Source: Streptomyces carminius
GTDB lineage: Bacteria > Actinomycetota > Actinomycetes > Streptomycetales > Streptomycetaceae
Assembly: GCF_002794255.1 (NCBI RefSeq)
Contig: NZ_PGGW01000065.1
Location: forward strand, 1-64,000
Length of the DNA: 64,000 nucleotides
Reading direction: 5' to 3'
This document shows, piece by piece, positions 1 to 7,752 of the stretch (position 1 is the stretch's first letter; the number at the start of each line of letters is the position of its first letter). A program made the position numbers and the translations under genes. The notes under the pieces are model-generated. The model was not told the origin of the DNA. It saw only the letters and a program-made list of their open reading frames with translations, and ran no database searches.

Positions 1-59
1 GCGGGAGGCTCCAGGGCGCCTGACGGGACATCATGTCGGTTTCCTCCGGTCGGTCTGTC

Positions 60-947
60 TCAGCGGCTCGTGTGCCGGCGGGTCCTGATTCCGCCGTTCC
101 GGCGGGCGAGGACGAGCATCGGGGCGGCGATGGCCACGCCCATGAGGACGGGCATGATCGACGCCTCCAGACCGAAGCTGCCGCCGGTCAGAAGGGCGGA
201 GCCGTGGGTGTCGACGGTGAACAGACCCTCGGGGGCGTGTCCGGAGACCGGGATGCCGAGCAGCTGCTGCGTGAGGTTCCAGGCGAAGTGCAGCCCCACG
301 ACGAACCAGATGTTACGCCGCCACAGGAACGCGGCTCCGAGCAGGACGCCCGCCTCCAGAGCGATCGCCACTGCGCTCCACGCGTTCGCGCCCGGGGTTC
401 CCAGATGGGCGACACCGAAGAACAGCGAGGTGATCACGAGGGCGGCCCGGCTGCCCCACAACTGCTCCAGAGCCTGCAGGGCAAGACCGCGGAACAGCAA
501 CTCCTCGGTGACCGCGGCGCCGATCTGGACCACCACCGCGGTCCAGACGACCGACATGAAGCCATCACCCGCCCAGGAGAACGAATAGCCTCCGAATGCC
601 GTGATCAGGAGGGCGGAGACGAGGATGAAGCCCAGGCCGATCCCACCGCCCAGCAGCACTTCCCGGCCGGCCCCGGCCCGGGCGATCTCCGGCGTGGAGC
701 GTCGTGCGACACGGCGCATGACCAGCCAGTACACGGCCACCGCGGCGACCGCGCCCAGCACCGGCACCGGGCCGGGGCCGGTCGCCGTCAGGCCCGAGAC
801 CAGGCCGATGCCGACCATCCCCGTCAGCATCCAGCCCAGCGGAGAACGCGCGACCCGCCCCAACCGGCCACCGCGCCGGTCGTGTCCGCCGCGGTCCTCG
901 TCCGGGCCGGAGCCCGTGTCGTGCTGTGTGGCGGATATCGTGTCCAT
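60..947 (-). CDS. CPBP-family intramembrane metalloprotease
   Basis: A 295-residue multi-spanning membrane protein of the CPBP (Abi/CAAX-like) protease family. The catalytic motifs are visible: EELLFRG at residues 148-154, FGVAH ending in His181, and a third segment with His220 and Asn224 (LHFAWN), all in or beside hydrophobic helices. Members cleave substrates inside the membrane through a glutamate/histidine centre; the substrate is not predictable. The first 30 residues are hydrophilic and cytosolic-looking. The ATG at 947 is preceded by a GAAGG-type ribosome site at good spacing. The gene stands alone; the sequence upstream (948-1189) holds nothing recognisable. Confidence 0.9.
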   Translation of the reverse strand: MDTISATQHDTGSGPDEDRGGHDRRGGRLGRVARSPLGWMLTGMVGIGLVSGLTATGPGPVPVLGAVAAVAVYWLVMRRVARRSTPEIARAGAGREVLLGGGIGLGFILVSALLITAFGGYSFSWAGDGFMSVVWTAVVVQIGAAVTEELLFRGLALQALEQLWGSRAALVITSLFFGVAHLGTPGANAWSAVAIALEAGVLLGAAFLWRRNIWFVVGLHFAWNLTQQLLGIPVSGHAPEGLFTVDTHGSALLTGGSFGLEASIMPVLMGVAIAAPMLVLARRNGGIRTRRHTSR

Positions 948-1189
948 GGCGACCTTCCCTGTGGTGGTCGCACCTGCGGCGACCTGAGGACCACGCTAGA
1001 AAACCGCCGACCTCCGCGAATCCCCCACGCATCGACAGCCCCGGTAGCTCCCACGGGGGATGCGCCACTCACACCCGCCCACCCGCTTGCGCCGATCCCC
1101 AGAGCCCGCCGGCCGTGGCCCCGGCCCCGGAACGCCACCCGTCCGCGCCGTCCGAGGCACGGTCCGGTTACTGAGGTTGAACTCGTGGA

Positions 1190-1440
1190 GTCGTAGGGGC
1201 TGACGGTTCTCGATCCCTGCGGTATGCCGGTGGGGTGAGGTAGCCGCAAGGCGGCGGTCCGACCGCCGCCCACCACCAGCTCGGCGGCCCAGGTCCGGGA
1301 GCGGTAGCAGGCGCCGTTGTCGATTGGGAAGCGGCGGATCGGCGTGATGTCGCGGGCGGACAGAACGCGACGGCCCGGTGCCAGAACGCGTCAGTGGTGA
1401 TCGCGCGTTCGCCTTCCAGGGCATCGGTGCAGGCGAGCCG
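1190..1440 (-). pseudogene. IS481-type transposase remnant (frameshifted)
   Basis: Reading the minus strand from 1440, one frame gives RLACTDALEGERAITTDAFW, which matches the start of the IS481-family rve core (RLAY..L..E.......F). About 30 residues later the similarity moves to another frame: ITPIRRFPIDNGACYRSRTW, the block carrying the second catalytic Asp (DNG.CYRS). A frameshift therefore breaks the core, and neither the N-terminal HTH nor the region carrying the catalytic Glu can be seen. No terminal inverted repeats were found. The family assignment rests on about 50 residues; beyond them, to about 1190, the match is vague. Confidence 0.6.
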
Positions 1441-1547
1441 GAGTGGCTAGGGCGGGCTTCGGTGGAAGCATCAGGACGGACCGGCGTGGTCCACCTGCGG
1501 GTGAGGCCTTCGTCGTTCTGACGGTGGAAGGTTCCACCTAGGATCGG

Positions 1548-1700
1548 GTGTTGCGTGAGCGGGCCGACCAGGCACTCAAGGAGTACCGCACGGAGATCCG
1601 CCGGTACGTCAGGATCCAGGAGTGCGCGCTGGTTGACCCGGGCAAGGCGCCCGACGAGCTGGCGAAGGAGAGCCGTGCCGACACCTCAGGTACTCGATGA
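1548..1700 (+). CDS. possible 50-residue hypothetical protein
   Basis: A short GTG-initiated frame whose end overlaps the start of the next gene by 26 bp. It is closed upstream by a TAG immediately before, so it is not the tail of a longer frame. The product is hydrophilic, rich in Glu, Lys and Arg, and partly helical (LKEYRTEIRRYVRIQE). No family is recognised. It may be a short upstream coupling frame for the PucR-like gene or a fragment of a lost gene. Support is limited to codon pattern and position. Confidence 0.3.
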   Translation: MLRERADQALKEYRTEIRRYVRIQECALVDPGKAPDELAKESRADTSGTR

Positions 1701-3153
1701 ATTGCTGCGTCAACTAAGGCCTCGTATCTGCCAGGGTGCTGACCTTGATCCGCAGACGTTGATTGTCTGGTTGGGGCGGCAGCTCGAAGCGGAGATCGCC
1801 TTGCTCGACCGCGCGGGCGAGGTGGAGGTGTCCACCACCCGGCTTACGCCGGACATCCTTGCCAGTCTCCAGCCGGTGCTGACGCAGTTGTCAAGCGGAC
1901 AGCTGGCCGCTGCGGCCTCGCAGGTGGGCGTGTTCCATGTGCGGTGTGAGGCGCTGGGACGGCACGTGCCGCGTCCGGTGCTGGTGGTGAGCAGCCGATT
2001 ACCGCTGACACGCGAGGCGCTGGCGCTGGCATCCCATGTCGGCGCCATGGTCGAGGTGCTGCGACAAGCCCGGCAGGCCGACAACCTCGCACTGCGCTAT
2101 CAGCAGGCGGCAGCGCGGCTGCGCCTGGCGGTCTTCATGGCCCTGATGACCGGAGAACCGACACTGGCCCGCCGGATGACAGCCGGCGCCGTTCCGCCGT
2201 TACTGGACGCTGAACGTCTGCGCATCCACCTGCTGCGCTGCCCGCCCTCGGACCGCGGCAGGCTCATCGACGCCCACCAGGACGCGTCCGGCTATCACGG
2301 TCGCGGCCTGATGGTGCGCTGTCCTGTCTACGACCACCACCTCATCTGTCTCCTGCCCCTGGACCACGACGGCAACTACATGGACGACCGCCTGGCCACG
2401 TCCCTGCGGACGCTGGTGCGGGACAACCCGCACTACGCGCTGGGCATCAGCGCCCCCGTGCCCTTGCCGGCCACTGCCCAGGCCTACGATCAAGCCCGCC
2501 ATGCCCTGGCCGTCGCCGGCCATACGCCCGACCGGGTCGCCGACTACCACGGCCGGCCACCGCTGGCCGGGCTGCTCCCCCGTCGACAAGCCCTCGCCTG
2601 GGCCCACGCCTTCCTGGAACCGATCAGGGCAGCCCCCCGGCTCACCTTCGACATCACCAGCCTTGCCCTGAACTTTCCCCGCTCCGGTGTGGCGCGGCTG
2701 CTCGACATCAGCCGCAACACCGTCACCACCCATCTGAGGCGTGCCCAAGACGCCCTCGGCCTCGACCTGCAGGACCCCCGCAGCCGCGCCGAACTCGCCC
2801 TGGCCCTGGCGATCGCCGACCTCCCGCTACCCGACGGCAACACCGCAGCTGAGCAGGTGCCGCCGCCGTCGGTGGACAGTCTGCTGTCCACCGAAGCCGC
2901 CATCACCTGGGCCCACGCCTTCCTCCAGCCCCTCCAGCCCGGTACGGACCGCACCGTGCACCAGACACTGCGAGCCTGGATCGAGGCCGGCACCGATGCC
3001 CAGCGAACGGCCCAGAACCTCGGTATCAGCCGCGCTACCGTTCGCGCGCACCTGCGCACCGCCGAACAGCTCCTGAAACGCAGCCTCCTGCCCCCGGGCC
3101 CCGGCACCCACGAACTGGTCCACGCGTTCCACATCGCCGACCGTGCACCGTGA
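1675..3153 (+). CDS. PucR/CdaR-like transcriptional regulator with two C-terminal HTH units
   Basis: A 492-residue regulator. I place the start at GTG 1675 because AAGGAG lies four bases upstream; the frame is open further upstream but the added residues are Arg/Ser-rich and look non-coding. The middle holds a GGDEF-like/PucR linker region. The C-terminus carries two related helix-turn-helix blocks of the HTH_30 kind (SGVARLLDISRNTVTTHLRR and AQRTAQNLGISRATVRAHLR), each preceded by a WAHAFL segment, so the DNA-binding module has been duplicated inside the gene. It is probably a DNA-binding activator or repressor. The ligand and targets are unknown, and no adjacent metabolic gene suggests them. 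Confidence 0.75.
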   Translation: MPTPQVLDELLRQLRPRICQGADLDPQTLIVWLGRQLEAEIALLDRAGEVEVSTTRLTPDILASLQPVLTQLSSGQLAAAASQVGVFHVRCEALGRHVPRPVLVVSSRLPLTREALALASHVGAMVEVLRQARQADNLALRYQQAAARLRLAVFMALMTGEPTLARRMTAGAVPPLLDAERLRIHLLRCPPSDRGRLIDAHQDASGYHGRGLMVRCPVYDHHLICLLPLDHDGNYMDDRLATSLRTLVRDNPHYALGISAPVPLPATAQAYDQARHALAVAGHTPDRVADYHGRPPLAGLLPRRQALAWAHAFLEPIRAAPRLTFDITSLALNFPRSGVARLLDISRNTVTTHLRRAQDALGLDLQDPRSRAELALALAIADLPLPDGNTAAEQVPPPSVDSLLSTEAAITWAHAFLQPLQPGTDRTVHQTLRAWIEAGTDAQRTAQNLGISRATVRAHLRTAEQLLKRSLLPPGPGTHELVHAFHIADRAP

Positions 3154-3747
3154 ACAGTCCCGACCCTCCAACTACGCACCGTGCGCATTGCCTGAGCAGT
3201 TGTAGATACCCCAGCATCTGTACCCGGGGGACAGTCGGGTGTGTCTGACCGACGGGTACCCATTGAGACCAAAACGAGGAGTTGATTCATTGAAGCTGCA
3301 CCATCTTGAAGCAACTGGCCAGGGTGCTGATGTGACGCCGGTTCGGGGTGCTCGTGCTGGTCGAGGGCGGCAGTCTGCGGTGTAGATCGAGGCTAGTCCT
3401 GGCACCTGCCCCGAAAGGCGCGCTGTTCAACCAATCGCCTCAGTCGCATCATCCGTGCAGTTCACACTCTCCTGATCTGCGTGAACTCAGGATGAAAGAG
3501 GCTCTTTGGCTCCGCAAAGTTACAGGTTCCCGGAACGTCTGTTGTCTCCTTGGCGTTGCACCGTTCACGTAAGTCCCGGCGCGCGCTGCAGACCGACTAC
3601 GGGGATTTCCAGGAGCACCTGCAAGCGCTTTATGCCTTGTGCAGCCCCGTCGACTCGACCGCCAGGTGTGCTGTCTGGAGCTGCTCCTCTCGTTTAACTC
3701 CCGATCTTCCAGAAACACCGAGATCCCGGAAGGAAGCGTGACGAAAA
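3154..3747 (+). other. 594-bp intergenic region, no gene recognised
   Basis: This stretch separates the PucR-like gene from the small secreted protein gene. It is less GC-rich than its surroundings and has only short frames without family resemblance or convincing ribosome sites. It must hold the promoter for the downstream pair, but I could not pick a single convincing -10/-35. It may include remains of a mobile element, given the IS481 fragment at 1.2-1.4 kb, but no inverted repeat or transposase motif was seen. Confidence 0.5.
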
Positions 3748-4125
3748 ATGACCACGAAAATCACTCGACCTGCTCGAAAGGCAGCGGCAGTGCTCGGCAT
3801 GACAACGCTGATGGCGATCGTACCGTTGGTCGCCGCGCCCGGCGCTGAGGCGCTTGGTGACAATCGCACGGTCACCCGCAGTTGCGGCAAGAACCATGTG
3901 TCCAGTGGCCTCAACAACGGAAAGAGCTGGGCGCAGACCGAGAAGGAGTCGGGTACCTGTGCGGGTCGGCTGAGTGCCGCTCTCGAGTTGGTGGACGGCT
4001 ACAGGATCCAGCGTGTGTACGGAACAAAAAGCCGTGCCTACGCTTCCTTCAACACGGGTTCTGGAATGGCGGCCAAGTACGGTCTGCACTGGGGCTGTGA
4101 CAACTGCAACGTGACCAAGTCCTGA
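3748..4125 (+). CDS. small secreted hypothetical protein with four cysteines
   Basis: A 125-residue protein with a clear Sec signal peptide: a basic N-terminus (KITRPARK), a hydrophobic core and a likely cleavage after an Ala-rich stretch ending PGAEA near residue 35. The mature part is about 90 residues with four Cys (RSCGKN, GTCAG, GCDNC), suggesting two disulfides, and is rich in Gly, Ser, Lys and Tyr. AGGAAG lies 11 bases before the ATG. No family is recognised; a small extracellular peptide, inhibitor or bacteriocin-like protein is possible but unproven. Its codon use is less GC-biased than that of neighbours, and the lipoprotein gene starts 4 bp after its stop, so the two are probably co-transcribed. 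Confidence 0.7.
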   Translation: MTTKITRPARKAAAVLGMTTLMAIVPLVAAPGAEALGDNRTVTRSCGKNHVSSGLNNGKSWAQTEKESGTCAGRLSAALELVDGYRIQRVYGTKSRAYASFNTGSGMAAKYGLHWGCDNCNVTKS

Positions 4126-4129
4126 CCGT

Positions 4130-4687
4130 ATGCGTAAAGCGATGCTTGCCGTCGCGGGCATCCTGGCCGCCGTCTCGGGCTGCACCCCAGCTGCAACGAG
4201 TGGCGGCCAGGAAAGGCTCGCTGACATACCGCTTCCCGGACAATCCTGGGCACTCAAAGACGGAGTCGTAACTGCGGAAGAATACCGTGCGGCGGTGGAT
4301 CGGTTCGTCTCGTGCATTCGGGACGCCGGCTACGCGGTCGATGATCCCGTGCGCAGCCCGGTGGACAACCTCACGCTGATCTACGACATAAAGCCCAGTG
4401 GTAAACCGGACGTCTACAACGAGGCTGTACAAGCCTGCAACCTTTCCCATCTGTCGCTTGTCGAGCCTACTTTTGTAGAGTCTGAGCAGCAGGTTATGGA
4501 CGAGGTGCTGCGGACTGCGGTAACTGACTGCCTGCGACGCCAGGGGGTGTCGCTGACGGGCAAGGAGCGCAACCTCAAGGATTACTCCGCCGCCGCCAAG
4601 GATGAGGTGCCCGTCGTGAACTGCGTGACGGGAGAATGGCCAACTGTCTATCCTGATTTACCCGCAACCGTACCCATTCGATTTTAA
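4130..4687 (+). CDS. putative lipoprotein
   Basis: A 185-residue protein beginning with a lipoprotein signal: positively charged start (MRK), hydrophobic core and lipobox VSGC with the modified Cys at residue 18. The mature protein is acidic and carries four or five further Cys, including SCIRDAGY and VTDCLRRQG, which resemble repeated small Cys-containing helices in other actinobacterial lipoproteins of unknown role. It should be anchored to the outer face of the membrane. It begins just after the secreted-protein gene with no strong ribosome site of its own, suggesting coupled translation. Function unknown; partnership with the preceding small protein is inference. Confidence 0.65.
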   Translation: MRKAMLAVAGILAAVSGCTPAATSGGQERLADIPLPGQSWALKDGVVTAEEYRAAVDRFVSCIRDAGYAVDDPVRSPVDNLTLIYDIKPSGKPDVYNEAVQACNLSHLSLVEPTFVESEQQVMDEVLRTAVTDCLRRQGVSLTGKERNLKDYSAAAKDEVPVVNCVTGEWPTVYPDLPATVPIRF

Positions 4688-4965
4688 CCTCTCGGCAGGG
4701 GTGATGCGTGAGCTCATTGAGTCGCGTGCATCGTGAAGCCGCAGGTCATGGGTCTGGTGTGAGTACGTACTGGACCGATTCTCTGCTGACACCCGGTGCT
4801 CTCGTGGCGCTCCAGGGTGCCGTTGAAGTCGCCCTCAACTTTCACGTGCGGCTGTAGGCATTCACAGAAGAGGAACGCCATCCAACGGGGACCCCGCCCG
4901 GGCCCGCCGTTCCTTCCGGGGGCCGCCAGGCTGCCCGGCCTCCCGGGTCCTCAACTCCCGGCGGC

Positions 4966-5574
4966 TCAGCTCCCGTCGCCCCGGGCCGCCCCGGAGCGCT
5001 CCCGCCCACCGCCCCGCTGCCACCAGTGGCGGCGGGGCGGATGGACCGCGCGGCCCAGCCGGCGGCCGAGCAGCAGGTACCCCAGGAGCGCGCCGGTGGT
5101 GTTCAGGATGACGTCGTCGATGTCGAACGCCCGGCCTGTGACGACTGCCCCCTGCACCAGCTCCACCATGGTCATCACCAGCACGGTCAGCGCGCCGATC
5201 CGCAGCAGTCCCCCCGCGCGCGGCCAGGCCACGGGCAGCAGCAGGCCGAAGGGCACGCCCAGTGCGATGTTCCCGCCGAGCTGTTTGAGGGTGTCGCGGA
5301 AGGCGGGCTGGGAGAGGTAGTCGCGGATGGAGTCGCCGGGCTGGAGATTGCTGTGCGTCAGCGGTTGGGAGGCGTACGACGGGGTCAGGGTGAGCCGGGC
5401 GAGGGCCACGGCGAACAGCGCCGTTCCGACCAGCGCCACCAGCATCACCAGCGCCCGCACCACCGGTGGCGGTCCGGGCCGGTCGTGCTGCACCGCCGTG
5501 TCCGTATCGCCGTCCCCGTGCCGACCGTCGGCCGGAGCGCGGTCCTTCCCCCTGGCGAGCGGGCTGAACCCCAT
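4966..5574 (-). CDS. VanZ-family membrane protein
   Basis: About 202 residues with four predicted membrane helices and the VanZ pattern: GGNIALGVPFGLLLP, then a helix ending MVELVQ, then AFDIDDVILNTTGALLGYLL, where FDIDDVxxNTxGxxxG is the family signature. The frame is open to 5706, but the ATG at 5574 is preferred because a GGGGGGAA stretch precedes it and the upstream residues are low-complexity. The founding member contributes to teicoplanin resistance by an unclear mechanism; most Streptomyces copies have no known role. No resistance genes are adjacent. Confidence 0.85.
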   Translation of the reverse strand: MGFSPLARGKDRAPADGRHGDGDTDTAVQHDRPGPPPVVRALVMLVALVGTALFAVALARLTLTPSYASQPLTHSNLQPGDSIRDYLSQPAFRDTLKQLGGNIALGVPFGLLLPVAWPRAGGLLRIGALTVLVMTMVELVQGAVVTGRAFDIDDVILNTTGALLGYLLLGRRLGRAVHPPRRHWWQRGGGRERSGAARGDGS

Positions 5575-5846
5575 TGTTTCCCCCCGGCATGCTCGTCGTC
5601 GGTCCCGACGGCCTCGATCGGTCCCGGTCGGTCCTGATCGGTTCCGGCCGGTGCCCGGTGGCACCGGCCGTACAGCCGACCGGATACCCGGGGTGAGGGG
5701 ACGCATGCGGGCCGGACACGGCCTGCGGGAGCGCGTCCGGCTGTGTGCTGATCCGTCGCCGTCCGGGCTTGCAACCAGTACCCAGGTACAGGTTTACCGT
5801 CGGAGACGTCCCCGCCATCGGGGACGTGGCGACGGGAGTGAACGCG

Positions 5847-6182
5847 ATGAGTGATCCTGCGTGGGTGCCGCGGTCCTGCACCCTGCCCACCGGGGAGCTT
5901 CCCCTGCGGGTCGCGGAGTGGGAAGCGCTGTTCTCCGAGCGGCTGGCCTCGCTGTCGCGGCCGGAGCCGCTCCACCTGCGCCTCGACCTGGCCGGCGGGG
6001 AGGGCGCGGCGGACCGGGTCCGGGACCTGGCGGAGCGCGAGAGCGGCTGCTGCTCGTTCTTCACCTTCACCACCACCGGCGGCCGGGACCTGATCCGGCT
6101 GGACGTCTCGGTGGACCGGGCGCACGAGGCGGTCCTGGACGCCCTCGCGGCACGGGCCGCTGCCGCCGGGGAGCAGCGGTGA
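5847..6182 (+). CDS. small protein with SGCCSFF double-cysteine motif, first gene of a metal-type operon
   Basis: A 111-residue soluble protein. Start chosen at ATG 5847, with GGGAG eight bases upstream. It has Cys11 and an adjacent pair Cys68-Cys69 in ERESGCCSFFTF, followed by a beta-rich segment and an Ala-rich helix. I know similar short proteins beside MerR-type regulators in actinobacteria but not a proven function; thiol-based metal or metalloid binding is inferred from the Cys pair and the neighbours. Its stop overlaps the MerR start by 4 bp (GTGA), so the genes are translated together. Confidence 0.7.
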   Translation: MSDPAWVPRSCTLPTGELPLRVAEWEALFSERLASLSRPEPLHLRLDLAGGEGAADRVRDLAERESGCCSFFTFTTTGGRDLIRLDVSVDRAHEAVLDALAARAAAAGEQR

Positions 6183-6625
6183 GCGCGGGGCTGCGCAGCG
6201 GGCAGGTCGCCGAGGCGGCCGGGGTGAACATCCAGACGCTGCGCTACTACGAGCGGCGCGGCCTGCTGGCCGAGCCGGAACGCAGCAACGGCGGCCACCG
6301 CCTGTACGGCGAGGACGCGGTGACCGTACTGCGGGTGATCAAGGCCGCCCAGCGGCTCGGGTTCACGCTGGAGGAGGTCGCCGAGCTGCTGGAGGCCGGC
6401 CGCCACCGGCACGGCCGCCCCGTGGCCGGGCTCCAGGACCGCGCCGCCGCCAAGCTCGCCGAGGTCGACGCGAGGATCGCCGACCTCACCACCATCCGCA
6501 CCGCCCTGGCCGCCGCCGTGGAGGCGGGCTGCGACGACCTGACCGTCTGTGCGTCCAGCGCCTGCTGCCCCATCCCCTTCACCGGCCTCGCCGAGGAGAA
6601 CCGCCATGCCGGACCCTGCTGCTGA
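6179..6625 (+). CDS. MerR-family metal-responsive regulator
   Basis: 148 residues, GTG start inside the upstream stop. Residues 1-70 are a typical MerR winged helix (VAEAAGVNIQTLRYYERRGL), followed by a dimerisation helix. The C-terminal loop has Cys118, Cys124, Cys129 and Cys130 in CDDLTVCASSACCPIPF, which lines up with the mercury-binding C-terminal loop of Tn501-type MerR (C.......CPLI). The third MerR ligand, in the dimer helix of the partner subunit, is not Cys here (the region reads RHRHGR), so the metal site differs from canonical MerR. The protein ends in a further Cys-Cys pair. It probably regulates this operon and responds to a soft metal; which one is open. Confidence 0.85.
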   Translation: MSAGLRSGQVAEAAGVNIQTLRYYERRGLLAEPERSNGGHRLYGEDAVTVLRVIKAAQRLGFTLEEVAELLEAGRHRHGRPVAGLQDRAAAKLAEVDARIADLTTIRTALAAAVEAGCDDLTVCASSACCPIPFTGLAEENRHAGPCC

Positions 6626-6920
6626 CCGACGTCCCCAGCGGGTCCCGAAGGTGCTCGGGGGCCTGGCCGCGCTGGTCTGCGTGGCGTGCTGCGCGCTGCC
6701 GGTCCTGATCGCGGCCGGCTTCCTGGGAGCCGGCGCCGGGGCGGTGGTGGGCCGGCTGCCCGCCCTCGCCGCCGTCCTGGCCGCTCTCGCCGCAGGAACC
6801 TGGTGGCTCGGGCAGCGCCGCCGCTCCTGCTCTTGCGCACCGAAGGCTGCAGGTGAGGACGGGTGCGGCTGCAAGGCGCCCGCCGATCCGCTGGTTGTCG
6901 GAGGCTTGGACGCACGGTAG
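6606..6920 (+). CDS. MerT/MerF-like membrane protein with Cys-rich tail
   Basis: 104 residues overlapping the end of the MerR gene by 20 bp. Two hydrophobic helices (about 18-40 and 46-67) flank a short loop; the first contains the vicinal pair Cys28-Cys29 in VACCALPVL, as in the MerT and MerF mercury carriers. The tail has SCSC and GCGCK (Cys74, 76, 87, 89), which could act like the metal-collecting MerP/MerT loop. The likely role is handing a soft metal ion across the membrane. No MerA reductase, MerB lyase or efflux ATPase is nearby, so detoxification would have to be completed elsewhere, or the system is for uptake or sensing. Confidence 0.75.
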   Translation: MPDPAADRRPQRVPKVLGGLAALVCVACCALPVLIAAGFLGAGAGAVVGRLPALAAVLAALAAGTWWLGQRRRSCSCAPKAAGEDGCGCKAPADPLVVGGLDAR

Positions 6921-6966
6921 GGCCAGACGTTTGTGCCGACATCGTCTTTCCGGATCGGAGATCTCA

Positions 6967-7506
6967 ATGCCTGTGGGCGTACATGGTGGGGGCGGATTCC
7001 TCCACCGGGCCGCGGCCCGGCGTCCGGCGGCGGTCATCGTGGGAGCGGTCGCCGCCGCCCTGGGGGTCAACCTCGCTCTGTGGCTGATCGGCCTGGGCTT
7101 CGACGGGTCCTTCCAGTACGTCGAGGCCGACGGGTCGCCGCACACCACCACGGCGCCGCAGGGTGTCATCACCATGACGGTGCTTCCCATGAGCGGCGGC
7201 CTGGCGCTGGCCGCACTGCTGGCGGGGGCCGGGAAGCGGCGTCTTGTCCTGCGGTCGGCCCAGGCCGTGGGGGCGGGTGCCGCCCTGGCCACGACAGCGC
7301 GGACGTTCACCGCCGGTTTCGACACGCCCAGCACGATCGCGCTCTCCGTCATGCATGTCGTCATCGCCGTGCTCGTGGTCCTCGCCCTGGAAGCACTGGC
7401 CCGCCGGCAGCGGGCCGGCCGGGCAGGTCCGGTCTCCGGGAACTTCGCTCCCCGGCCCGGGACAACGGTCCCGGAGCCGGGCCACGGGGTCCACCGCAGG
7501 TCATAG
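6967..7506 (+). CDS. DUF6069-type four-helix membrane protein
   Basis: About 179 residues with four hydrophobic segments (roughly 20-42, 66-86, 91-112, 120-142) and a polar C-terminal tail. The first helix is followed by an extracellular-looking loop. Sequence and topology fit the actinobacterial DUF6069 family of unknown function. The ATG at 6967 follows a GGAG-like site. It lies 46 bp after the metal-operon membrane protein on the same strand and could be its last gene, but nothing in the protein (no Cys or His clusters) points to metals. Confidence 0.7.
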   Translation: MPVGVHGGGGFLHRAAARRPAAVIVGAVAAALGVNLALWLIGLGFDGSFQYVEADGSPHTTTAPQGVITMTVLPMSGGLALAALLAGAGKRRLVLRSAQAVGAGAALATTARTFTAGFDTPSTIALSVMHVVIAVLVVLALEALARRQRAGRAGPVSGNFAPRPGTTVPEPGHGVHRRS

Positions 7507-7675
7507 CACCGGCCAGACCGGCGAACGCCTGGCACGCGAGCTGACACGCATGTCCTCGGGTCCGGTTTCCGGTTCCGGACGGCGTCCCGGTGCGCGCCCC
7601 GATGGGCCGGGACTGGCCGGAACGCGCCCTTTACACCCCGCCCCCGCGCTGCCAACGTCAGGGCCCTGTCAGCGC

Positions 7676-7699
7676 GACCGGTCCATACCAGGACCGGTC
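7676..7699. promoter_or_regulatory. inverted repeat upstream of galactose oxidase
   Basis: Two perfect 9-bp arms, GACCGGTCC and GGACCGGTC, separated by six bases, followed within ten bases by a related GGTCCGACCGG. It lies about 55 bp before the oxidase GTG start, where an operator or leader hairpin would be expected. No T-run follows, so a terminator is less likely. Confidence 0.4.
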
Positions 7700-7752
7700 G
7701 GTCCGACCGGCCGGGCGCCTACGGCGCGGTCGGCCATACGGGGGGAGCCGTC

